From Voacanga thouarsii (taxonomy: Eukaryota; Streptophyta; Magnoliopsida; Gentianales; Apocynaceae): 64,000 nt of DNA. A model generated the notes under the pieces. That model was not told the DNA's origin. It saw only the letters and a list, made by a program, of their open reading frames with translations, and did not search any database. The DNA lies in the NCBI GenBank assembly GCA_026120185.1, contig JANUWF010001699.1, positions 412,001-476,000 on the forward strand. Direction: 5' to 3'. The position numbers and the translations under genes are program-made. Below, one piece after another: positions 10,378 through 20,620 of the stretch (positions within the stretch are counted from its first letter, which is position 1; every line of letters begins with the position of its first letter).

Positions 10378-10412
10378 ATACATATATATACATACATATA
10401 TATATATATATA
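10378..10412. repeat. TA/TACA-rich microsatellite
   Basis: Alternating TATATACATA and TATATA units directly precede the 152-bp tandem array. Confidence 0.85.
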
Positions 10413-10413
10413 T

Positions 10414-10940
10414 ATTATTAAGAAAAGTATTATGACCAAATTTGAAGATAATAGGATATACTTTAGCACGTAATCTAATAAAATATCTACAAAAATATTA
10501 AAAACCTAACGAATTTACAAAGTTAGGCACTTCAAATTAACGATTTAACTGTTAGCTTTATTGAAATTATTAAGAAAAGTGTTACAACTAAATTTGAAAG
10601 TAATTGGATATATACTTTGGTACGCAATCCAACAAAATATTTATAAAGATGCCGAAAACATAACGCATTTACAAAGATAGGCACTTTAAATTAATGATTT
10701 ATCATTAGATTTGTTGATATTGTTAAGAAAAGTATTATGACCAAATTTGAAGGTAATCAGATATACTTCGGCACGTAATCTTGTATAATATCGGTAAAAA
10801 TGCCTATAACTTAATGCATTTACAAATATAGATGTATCAAATTAACAATCCAACCATTATATTTGTTAAAATTAGTAAAAAAAAGTATTATGACAAAATT
10901 TAAAGGTAATCAGATATATTTTTGCTATATAATCTAGCAT
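10414..10940. repeat. Tandem repeat, 152-153-bp unit, about 3.5 copies
   Basis: Unit starts are seen at 10414, 10566, 10719 and 10871, each opening ATTATTAAGAAAAGTATTA or a close variant. Each contains TTTGAAGGTAATCAGATATA-like text, a CACGTAATC element and CATTTACAAAG. The constant 152-153-bp period with substitutions but few indels indicates an old tandem duplication. It may be part of the CACTA-like element that ends at 11437. Confidence 0.9.
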
Positions 10941-10949
10941 GTTCTCATA

Positions 10950-11437
10950 TTTGATCATATTGTATATATTTCAAAATTTAGAGATTAATTTGTAAAATTT
11001 TAGGGTCATATTATAAATATTTCAAAATTTAATGTCCAATTTATAAATTCATAAGGTCATTATGTATGTATAAAAAATTACCCAATTTACAAAATTTATG
11101 GGGTCATGTTCTAAATATTTAAAAATTTGGGGATGTATATTAGTTAGGAATGGAAATTTTGTTGCTAAAAGTATAGTTAATTGTAATAGAAGTTAATATT
11201 TTTAATTAGAAAATATATTTTCGTTGTTGATGATGCATCATTAGCGAGGAAATTTAAAATTTTCTCTCTAATGCATTTATTTCCTAGCTAAAGTCATCAC
11301 TTTTAGTTAGGAAATAAAAATTTTGTTGAGTAGCGACAAAAACTAAAGAAAAATTTTTCTCGCTAAAGGGTACTTTTAGCGATAAAATTTTTTTCTTAAC
11401 TAAAATTTTATCACCAATGTATCATTTTCTTGTAGTA
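10950..11437. mobile_element. CACTA-like transposon end with subterminal repeats
   Basis: The end reads CATTTTCTTGTAGTAA at 11422-11437, the reverse complement of TTACTACAAGAAAATG. This is close to the common plant CACTA terminus CACTACAAGAAAAT with the first base changed. Inside it are repeated motifs in both orientations (TTAGCGATAAAATTTTT, TTAGCGAGGAAATTT, AGTTAGGAAATAAAAATT), as in CACTA subterminal regions. The other end was not located and no transposase is visible. Confidence 0.5.
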
Positions 11438-11935
11438 ATTCTTCCTTTGAACACAAGATTAGTTTAGTCAGTTAAAAAAAATTTGCTTTGGCAATATCGC
11501 CAGCCAAACTTTTTAGTATTTGGACATTGTTCCAACTTCATTAGCCAAATTTCAATTTTATCCAACAAACTTTTAAGTGAATGCCATAGCGTAGTAGTTT
11601 GACCTCTCCCAAGTAATGAACTATGAGTTTTTTTTTTTTTTTTAATATGTTACTTAGGGCACAAATTTAATTTGGATAAGTTAGTATATGTAAAATAATT
11701 AATCCTCATTTTAGATAAGAGAAATCTTTGTACAATCTAAATGAGATGTAATTTTCAAATTAAGAGTCATTTAAGGTATTTGCACATTAACACAAAATCC
11801 ATTTACCAATTGCAGATTTTCCCTTGAGATAAATATCTATAGTGATGCTTTAAGGAATGTATTTCGTCCTCCCAAGAATTTAAGAAAAAAAAAAAAGAAG
11901 AAACAATTTTTGTTTAAAGTAAAAGGAACTTGTGC
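11438..11935. other. AT-rich spacer, no gene seen
   Basis: No similarity or repeat structure recognised beyond poly-T and poly-A runs. Confidence 0.5.
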
Positions 11936-11943
11936 AAAGCACG

Positions 11944-12604
11944 CAGGGGCGGACCTACCTATACATTTAGGGGAGCCATGGCCACCCCAAGAATATTAAA
12001 AAAAATTTATATATATATATAGAATTTAAAATAAATTGACCTCTCCAAATATTTAAAATTAATCTTACGTAAACATTATATAAAATAATATAATATAAAA
12101 AGTTCAATGAAGGTGATGTGATACAATTAAGATTGCAAATCGATTGTTTTCATCATGTGGTATGAATTCCCAATTTTGAAAAGTTATTTATCATATTTGA
12201 ATTGTATTAATAGATAGTCAAAACATAGAAGTATGAAAATTTTTCACCTGTGTATCATGTGTTAACACTTGTTCTTACTCTTTCAATTTCTATAGTTATC
12301 ACGGAATAGTCTTGTTCAGTTATGAATATGGTAAAGAACAAGTTTCGATGCAAGATGAAAGATGCTTTTCTATCAGATTATTTGATAGTATATTGAAAAG
12401 AAAATTGTAGAAAAAGTTAATATAAATTCACTTATAAATTATTTTCGTGATTTAAAAGAGTTAGGATCTATATTTAGATTCATTATATTTTCTATATTAT
12501 ATTTTAGAACTATTTTGATATAATTTCATATTATTATTTTCATAAATTATTGAATATATCAAATTTATTAACCTTCCAGTGATTTAGTTCTGCGATTGCC
12601 CTTG
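11944..12604 (+). mobile_element. hAT element, internally deleted, 661 bp
   Basis: The left end starts CAGGGGCGGACCTACC, and the right end reads inward as CAAGGGCAATCGCAGAAC, related but eroded. The element is bounded by 8-bp direct repeats AAAGCACG (11936-11943) and AAAGCATG (12605-12612), the target-site duplication length of hAT transposons, with one mismatch. The interior holds a transposase remnant, which gives independent family support. The GCCATGGCCACCCC motif just inside the left end is common in these plant elements. Confidence 0.65.
12322..12470 (+). pseudogene. hAT (TTF/ZMYM1-like) transposase C-terminal remnant
   Basis: Translation from 12331 gives KNKFRCKMKDAFLSDYLIV. After a one-base shift it gives YIEKKIVEKV and SLINYFRDLKEL. 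From memory this matches the C-terminal region of plant TTF-type/ZMYM1-like hAT transposases, near the dimerisation domain. It is non-functional: frameshifted and lacking the catalytic core. It lies wholly inside the hAT element at 11944-12604. Confidence 0.55.
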
Positions 12605-12612
12605 AAAGCATG

Positions 12613-12658
12613 TACAAATATTTTCTAAATATGAGATAAGAATTAATTACCACCCCCC

Positions 12659-12707
<49 letters not shown>

Positions 12708-13011
12708 CCAAATTAACATGTGTTCCTAAAGTATACACTAGAAATTTTTTCCATAATTGGTAAATAGGTTCTTCTAAAGTATATAATTATCGTTAAAAAA
12801 AGTTATTTTACGTTTTAACTCTACTAGAGTTAGAAATAGTTGTTTATCAATTGCCTAAACGGTTTAGAAGTATCTTTAGAAATTGTCCTTTCCATTTATA
12901 ATTCTATTCTCGTATAAATTAAGTTAAACATATAGACTATATGTTCGGTTTTCCTTAAGTTATAGGATTTGGATTTTAGAGTATTTTAGAGTCTCACTTT
13001 TGTATACTTTT
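12613..13011. other. AT-rich spacer with (CA)n(TA)n microsatellite
   Basis: A compound CA then TA microsatellite lies at about 12660-12707. From about 12880 the sequence resembles 18480-18660 (TTTATAATTCTATTCT and following), so it belongs to a diverged duplicated block. Confidence 0.7.
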
Positions 13012-13016
13012 CTATT

Positions 13017-14979
13017 TGTAAAATGGAAATACCCACTCATTTACGTTAAGATGGATTCTATTATATGGAGTTTGTTTTGTACAACATAACTATCAATAAT
13101 AACAAAGAGTTGTAAATTACAACTGACTCTATTTTTACTAACAAGCGGTGGTTATTTACAGCTATTAAAGATTGACTCTTATCCTTTTCTAACACCCCTT
13201 GGCAAGATCAACATGGAGGGCCGATGTTGAGCTTGTCTCTAAGTGGAACAAATCGAGTATTATTTAAAGTTTGGTGAAGATGTCAGTGATTTGTAACTCT
13301 CTTGGTACATACCGAATTTGCAGCTGGCCATTTGCAATTCGCTCTCGCACAAAATGGAAGTCTAGCTCCAAGTGTTTAGTTCGAGAATGATATAATGGAT
13401 TGGCAGTGAGATAAATGGTGCTGACATTGTCACAGAAAAGGACTGGCGGACTGGATTTCTTGACACCCATTTCGGTTAAGACATTTTGTATCCACTGTAA
13501 CTCAGCTGTGGTATGGGCAACAGCCCGATATTCAGCTTCAGTACTACTCCGAGAAATAGTATGTTGTTTCTTAGACCCCCAGGACATAAGAACTCCACCA
13601 AAAAACACTGCTGAACCTGTCGTGGAGCGCCTTGTGTCAAGGCAACCAGCCCAATCTGCATCCGCATAAGCAATCAAATAAGTGTTAGAAGAGGCTCGGA
13701 GATGAAGACCAGAACTCATTGTTCCTTTGAGATAGCGAAGGATGCGCTTTGCAGCTTGAAGATGGGAAGTAGTGGGTTTGTGCATGAATTGACATATGCT
13801 ATTAACGACAAATGCAATTTCTAGTCGTGTTATAGTAAGATATTGAAAAGCACCTGCCAAGCTTCGAAATTCAGTGGCATTAGATAGAGGTTGACCATCA
13901 TGTGCGGATAGTTTAGAACCAAACACAGGTGTCGTAACCGACTTGCAATCAGTCATGGACATCTTAGCAAGAAGATCGAGTTGCATACTTAGACTGATTT
14001 AAAAATATTCCTTCAGAGGAACGAGTAACCTGAATTCCCACATAATAGTGAAGATCACCTATATCAGACATTGAGAATTGTTGCTTCAGAGTGGCAATGA
14101 ACTGTTGAAGTGCCATAGAATCAAAACCAATTAGAACAATATCATCAACATATATGAGTAGAATGAGAGTGACCTGCCCATAATGATAAACAAACATCGA
14201 GCTGTTCGATTTATAGCTAGAGAAGCCACAAGAGAACAAAAATTTACTGAAGCGCTGAAACCAAGCTTGAGGAGCTTGTTTAAGGCCGTACAAGGCTTTT
14301 TGGAGACGACAAACATGATCTGGATGAGTGGAATCTTTAAAACCAGGTGGTTGAAGCATGTATACCTCTTCATCAAGAGTGCCATTAAGGAAGGCATTTT
14401 TCACATCTAACTGCTTGATTGGCCAATTTTGTGTCAAGGCATGAGTAAAAAGTAAACAAATGGTAGCATGGCAAACTACAGGATTGATTGTAGCCTTTTG
14501 CAACAAGATGAGCTTTATACTTGTCAAGAGATCCGTCGGCGTTTTGTTTGAGTCAAAAGACCCATTTGCATCCAACGATATTCATATCAGAACATCATGG
14601 CACCAATGTCCGTGTATCATTTGCTACTAATACATTGAATTCATCCACCATCGCTTGTTTCCAATTAGAATCAGCCATTGCATCCTTTACTGTAGATGGT
14701 TCACGTATTGCCAAGAGATTGTATTTTGGATTTGGTTTAGAGATGCCATCTTTAGCTCTGGTTGAGAAGAGGAGAAGGATGGTAACCTAATCTGATACCA
14801 TATAAAATGGAAATACCCACTCATTTACGTTGAGATGGGTTCTATTATATAGAGTTTGTTTTGTACAAGATAACTACAAATAATAACAAAGAGTTGTAAG
14901 TTACAACTGACTCTATCTTTTACTAACAAACCGTGGTTATTTACAGCTATTAAAGATTGACTCTTATCCTTTTCTAACA
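13017..14979 (-). mobile_element. Copia element F, complete ends, internally deleted (1963 bp)
   Basis: Near-identical LTRs at 13017-13194 and 14801-14979 flank the internal region. Read on the minus strand, each LTR begins TGTTAGAAAAGGATAAGAG. The primer-binding site TGGTATCAGA (14791-14800) abuts the 5' LTR, matching initiator-Met tRNA use in plant copia. A purine tract (CTTGCCAAGGGG) precedes the 3' LTR. The 5-bp target duplication CTATT is present at 13012-13016 and 14980-14984. The right LTR shows one terminal change (TG to TA on the plus strand). The short LTRs suggest an Ale/Retrofit-like lineage. Gag, protease and integrase are absent: RT sequence begins almost directly after the PBS. 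Confidence 0.93.
13240..14785 (-). pseudogene. Copia F reverse transcriptase-RNase H remnant
   Basis: The minus strand encodes the copia RT and RNase H region. Upstream pieces (14580-14785) cover the start of RT with stops. Residues of 13964-14575 include [23 protein letters not shown] and the catalytic LIYVDDIVLIG. 13264-13986 continues with RNase H (DADWAGC, STEAEYRA, HLELDFHFVRE, TDIFTKL). A frameshift separates the two main ORFs at about 13970-13986. There is no initiation codon of its own, since the 5' two thirds of the polyprotein are deleted. Not functional. Confidence 0.92.
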
Positions 14980-14984
14980 CTATT

Positions 14985-16199
14985 ATCTTTTGGTTGTAGA
15001 GATTGCTCTTTCTTTCTTTCTTTCTTTTTTTTTTTAATTCATAGATGTTGTTCATGTTGATCTATTCATACTTTATTATTAGATTTTTTATTACCAAAAT
15101 TTTTATTACTTCCTAACAAGAGATATTAAAACCAACAAATTATATCAAAGTTAGATCAATTAAATTTAAATTGTCCAGATCTAATTCAAATTTGTAAGAT
15201 TTAAGCTTTTCGTGTTGATTCTTTACTAATTATGGTATTAATAAATTTTGAATATATGACAGGTTTGTGATCACTTAAGTTCGAGCTTAGAAAACTAGTA
15301 AACATGTATGGACAATGAATTTAATGATATCTATTAGAAATTCCATTTAATAATCTAATCAAGAAATAAGATTTTATAGAAGTACTACAAAATTTTAGAA
15401 TTATTTTGCATGGTAAAGAATATTGAGAACCAACCCAATTTTTAATAATGCCTTTTTCCCCCCTCTTTTTTGTGTGCATGACCGAAGGCAATTTGTTAGT
15501 CGACTTTGCTTTCTTTGATTATATTTGTTGTGGAGTTTAAAAATTAAATGTCATTAGCTACAATAAATATTGATATTATGTTCTCGTCCATTTGTGTTAA
15601 GTACTTTAGAAATACACTTTTATGCTTCGGGTTAAAAAAAAAAAAAAAGCAATAACAGTTCTGATTCTGATAATTTGAAATTTAAAATGAAACATTTATT
15701 TGCTGAAACTACGTTGTTTTGGAAACTTTTGAATCTCTCATGTGTCAATTTGTAGGCATAAGTGCAAGTTTTAGAAGTTAATGATAATTTTCTTATTTTG
15801 CAAATTTCTTAATATAAAAAAAATTTGCAAGATTTTATTATTAGAAGTTTTGTTATATTGTCATTGTGTGATTGAGAAATTAAGTCACTGTATAGGTGCA
15901 TAACCTTATTGTGGAGATTAATATTATTTTGTTGGAAAAAAAAAACCCTTCGGTCATTTTTTTTCCAAAAATTTTGTTTGAAGATAAGTTCAAATCTTGC
16001 TTAGATAAGGCTTGTTAATCTCTAAGTTTAACTTTATGGCTTAATGGAGAGAATTTAGAGAAAATTTTGTCATATCTTGAAAATCCGTTTGAAGAGTTAG
16101 AATTCAAATTACGATAGAGAATTGAAATTTTGATTTTTTGCATTTTTTTTATGATCAAAATGTAAATGATTAATATTGATCAAAAGATATTTACAGAAT
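14985..16199. other. AT-rich intergenic sequence, no gene seen
   Basis: Homopolymer and TTTC-repeat tracts (about 15009-15035) occur. The first 130 bp resembles 18680-18790. No coding signal is recognised on either strand. Confidence 0.6.
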
Positions 16200-18445
16200 G
16201 GCTTACTAGTTAACAATCAAGAGGACTATGAACTAGTAGTGGTCAATACAAGTCCCAAAATTTGTTGTCTGAACATCAGGATATAAAGTAAAAATAACAG
16301 TGTATACGTGTTTTGATTCTTTTAGCAATTTTCAACAATTGGCAAGCTACACCCTCAAACAGTGCTCTGTTACGGGCATTCCAGATGTAATATAGAGTGC
16401 AAAGCAAAACAGCAGCCTTAGCCTTAGCAATCCACGACGTACCATGATTGGTAAGCTTATACCACCGAAGGCAAGAGTTCATCGAATTCATTGCATGTGG
16501 TAAGCCCAGCTAAACTTTAACTTCCTTCCAAATAGTCACTGAAACCGAACACTTGAAAAATAAGTGGTTAGTCGTTTCCGGTAGTGCCTTACACAGTGGA
16601 CAAGACAAGTTATCCAACCGAAAAACAAGTGCATCCTTGGTCTTTAGCCGTTCCCTAACACATAACCAGGCCATGAATGAATGCTTGGGGGTTAGGCCCT
16701 GTTTCCATATAGTATTAGCCCAATAGACTTTTGATGAAATAAACCTAATGTAGTCATAAGCTTGAGAGGTGAACGAAGAGGTACCTATTGCCTAAGTGTG
16801 AAGAAGAACAGTAGCACTGTGAGAATCCCGTTCCCGTTCGGGGATCATATCTCTAATTTCCAGCAGCCTACCAAATAGTGGGGAATGGTCTCTGCGATGT
16901 TCGATCTCCCAAACAGATCTACCCTTGGTGTAGTAGTGGTCCACCCATTTAACCCACAAGGATTGTTTTTCTGCATGTATGTCCCAAATGATTCTAGTCA
17001 AGAGCGCAGCATTCCAAGTCTGTAAATGTCGTAATCCAAGCCCTCCCTCATTTTTGGGAAGGCAAATATCCTTCCAAGCAACCATTGACTTTTTGGAGTC
17101 CCACAAGAAATCCCGAGCCATCCTCTCCAATTGACTAATCACAATAGATGGAGTAGGAAGGATGGACAACCAAAAACACTCAACCCCTTGAAGTACAAAT
17201 TGGATAAGTTGGATGTGCCCAGCAAAAGAAAGAGAGCGTGCAGACCAACGGCCAATATAAGAGCCAATTCTATCCAACAAGGGTCTGTAGCAAGAAAAGC
17301 GGATTCTACTAATCGTGATTGGTAAGCCAAGGTAGCGAAATGGGAAGTGGCCAATGGGAATGCCCGTATCAGCCAGAATACCCTCCTGATCAGTGCTACT
17401 AAAATCAGCTAGATAAATATTAGATTTATCCCTGTTAACAGCTAGAACAGAGCAACAATTAAATTCCTCCAGACAATCAAGGAGAATCCGAACAGAAGAA
17501 CGGTCACCCTTGGCAAACAACATAATGTCATCAGCAAATGCAAGGTGTGTGATCCTTAAAGCCTCGCACTAGGGATGGTAGTGGAATGTAGTCCCAAGTG
17601 TGTGCACTTTGACGACACGAGAAAGATATTCTAAGCAAATGACAAATAGCATAGGAGTAATCGGATCCCCTTATCGTAGACCCTTTGCACCTCTAAAGAA
17701 ATCCTGCACCTTCCCATTGATAGCAATTGAGAATGATGTAGTAGTAACACATTGCTCAGTCCAGTCCACGAAAAGATGCGGGAACCCCAGTTCATTTAGT
17801 AAATCTAGTAAGAAAGTCTAGCTAACAGAGTCATATGCCTTCCTTAGGTCTACCTTAACCATACACCGAGGAGAAACTCTTGTCCTACTATATGCCCGCA
17901 TAAGCTCCTGAACCATTAGGATGTTGTCCGCCATGAGCCTGTCATGAATGAACGCTGATTGGGAGATGTCCACAAGAAAAGGTAGAACACTATTAAGCTT
18001 GTCCGCAAGAATTTTCGAAATGATCTTGTACACCACATTGTAGTAGGAAATAGGTCTATAGTCCCCCACCCTCTCCACATGATCAAACTTATGAACCAGA
18101 GTAATAACTGAATGGTTAATCTGCTCGAGCATTCTACCATATACAAAGAATTCCATAACCACATTACAGAGACTTAGAGCAACTGTAACCCAAGCTTTCT
18201 TGAAGAATAAGGCAGAGTAACCATCTTGCTCCGGTGCTTTGCAGTCACCAATATCCCACAGGGCCATTTTAATATCCTAATCTGTGACCTCCCTAACCAA
18301 GTCAGCCTTCATATCATGAGGGACCATACGCCCAACACGAACATAATCCACATTGATGCGCTGGCACTGTGCCCTAGTCCCCAGTAGTTTACGATAGTAT
18401 TCAACAAATTCCTCAGCTAAAGCCTTTGGAGTTGGAAATACTAGT
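16200..18445 (-). pseudogene. 5'-truncated non-LTR retrotransposon (LINE) reverse transcriptase
   Basis: The minus strand encodes the C-terminal part of an L1-type plant LINE ORF2. In order: PTPKALAEEFVEYY linker and the RT start (18267-18445); RT fingers/palm with DYRPISYYNVVYKIISK and KVDLRKAYDSVS (17818-18267); the catalytic FADD at about 17528-17540 followed by FRYLGLPI and SFAGHIQLIQ (16792-17523); then a zinc-knuckle-like zf-RVT with CPLCKALPETTNHLFFKC (about 16560-16620) and a C-terminal WNARNRALFEG tail (16276-16491). Stops and frameshifts break it between 17523 and 17820 and at 16500-16790. The endonuclease half is missing, as expected from 5' truncation. The 3' end and poly-A tail could not be fixed, so the left limit is approximate. 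Confidence 0.9.
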
Positions 18446-18830
18446 TTTCAAGTTACCCAAATGACCTCGAAGGACTTTAAAAATTATCTTTTCTATTTAT
18501 AATTCTATTCTAACATAAATTTGTTACCAGTAGTACTTTTAGAGTTTTATATAAAGTATATTTATGAAATGTATTGATGTGTAATTTTTGAAAATTGGTT
18601 TAGAGATGTAAATTATTTTTTGGGTTTTTGTTAATTGTGAATTTTGGGTGTCCCTATTTTCTATTTCTGCTGTTATTTTTTTATTAGTAAAAATTGCTCT
18701 TTCATTGTTCCTAAGAATCATGTTAAATTCTCGTATCTTATTTATTTCAACTTTTCATACTTTATTATTAGATAGTTTATTTGTTCTTGTTTACAAACTA
18801 TATGAAATCCAGACATTATCTTAATATACT
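18446..18830. repeat. Diverged duplicate of the 12.88-13.02 / 14.98-15.11 kb block
   Basis: Shared landmarks in order are TTTATAATTCTATTCT, TTTTCTATT, AATTGCTCTTTC-like text and CATACTTTATTATTAGAT. In this copy the TTTTCTATT site near 18655 is not split by copia element F, so it looks like an unoccupied form of that target. Sequence identity is moderate. Confidence 0.5.
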
Positions 18831-20289
18831 CTTAATTTAAAAATCTCATCTAAATTACATTGTATAAAACTTGCTCAAATATTCCAGCAAAACAAAATTT
18901 TCCAAATATGAGATAAAAAGTAGTTATCATACCAATACATGTAAGTTACCATGTACCACTGGTTCGAAATGCCCAATTAAGAAAAGGAGTTGATTAATAA
19001 ATTACCTTAATTACATATAAAATATATCCAAAGTTACTGCGTGCCCTATTTTAAAAATACTTGAAGTTGACTGCGAATTACCTTAGATTACGCTTGTTAA
19101 CCACTCAAACAATAGAGTCGCTACATTTTAAACATAAACACATACTCAAACAACTTGAAACAATGAACATCATAGATATTACCATTATATTATTCATTAT
19201 TGATTCCAAGGATTTATAAATTAATAACTTCGTTTTATTGATATTAATTCTGATCTGAGTGAGTAGATTTGTATTTAGCCTTAACCCCATTAAGGTTATA
19301 TATCTAACTTTAGCCTCGCAAAAAGGTTTTTAAGATTTATATTGTACACTGAAACACAATATATATATATATATATATATATATACTTTAACATATGCCA
19401 TGCTCAATATAATTTTACACATATAACCACAATAAGATTTCTCAAAACATGCACTTTTATTAAGCAAGACTTTAATTTAGTAAATTAAAATATCAAAACC
19501 ACTTATTTAAAGTTTAATTTTTCAACTAAGATATTTATTAGTAGACTTCTCCTCTTTCCCCATAAACTATTAAACTGAAGTCATTATCTTTCATTAAACC
19601 CTGGCATAGTCGCCCTTTAGAAAACTCTGATATTTTATTCCTTTCATTTGTAAATGAATGTTCATATTTATATTTTGGATGTCTAAAAATGAATTTTTAC
19701 TTTCTTAAAATAGTTTTTTTCTCCAAACTTTCACAACTAACCTCATCTATTTAAAAGATACAAGCTACACTAATACATAGGCTCTACTACTAATGTCTCT
19801 AATTACAAATAAGGATAATGTAATAACTGATCTATAGAATGATATTTTCTTAAATTTGTATATCAAGTCAAAATAAAGCATTTAATTTAGACGGAGGTCG
19901 TATGGCAACTTTTTTATTTTAGAAGAAATAAAAAAAAAATACTGCTTTAGTTAAAACTTTTACTTTATTTACCTTACAATCTAACTTGCATATATTTCTC
20001 AAAACATGAAAGTAGAAAGAAGGGAGGGGGAAGAACTTTTGAATTAGAGTAAACTAAGATTTTTTTTTTTTTTTCAAGAATAGCTGTTAAAGTGATTTGC
20101 CTTTTGTCTATGATTTGAAAAGGACAAAAAAAAAAAAAAGAAGAACAAATATAAGGACATAAACATCACTCATTGATAAATATTAGGTGATATAAATAAA
20201 GTGGTCATGGAGAAATTATTGATTATATAAGTATTGAACACATCCGTGTAATACATGGTGGAAAAAAATTTTCTTTATGAAGCAATTGC
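18831..20289. other. AT-rich intergenic sequence, no gene seen
   Basis: A (TA)n tract is at about 19360-19384, and poly-T and poly-A runs near 20050 and 20120. No coding similarity on either strand. Confidence 0.6.
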
Positions 20290-20620
20290 CATTGCTCCCA
20301 TATCTCCACAAGTGGATTATTCCTTATTGATTTCTTACGATTTGTCCAACAGCCAACAATTTCAGCTTAAGGAACATGATATTCATGGCAACCATCCGTA
20401 TAATAGAACGCGGATAATCAAGTCTTCGACCTAACTGGCACGGCACAACGATGGGCTTACAGCTTTCTTCCGCATTATCCTCTCTTTTAATGAATAAGTA
20501 CACGTTCTGAATGTATGACGCTTTCTACGGACAAAAATAATTAAAACAGTCATTTGTTTCATTTCCAGAGCATAAACAGTCCACCAAATTGCAAAAGATA
20601 ACTACTTTCTGAGAGCGAAC
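20290..20620 (+). promoter_or_regulatory. Upstream region of receptor kinase copy 2
   Basis: This is the 330 bp before the ATG at 20621. The block TTACGATTTGTCCAACAG..TTCAGC (20336-20370) recurs at 7675-7705 and, inverted, at 24895-24930. It therefore travels with the receptor-kinase cluster and may be a conserved promoter part. A TATAAATA lies at about 20191, too far upstream to call with confidence. The transcription start is not determined. Confidence 0.4.

Noticed and set aside
13415..13669. Plus-strand ORFs over the copia RT regions (also 14183-14410, 17131-17325)
   Set aside because: They are antisense shadows of clearly recognisable minus-strand RT and RNase H coding sequence.
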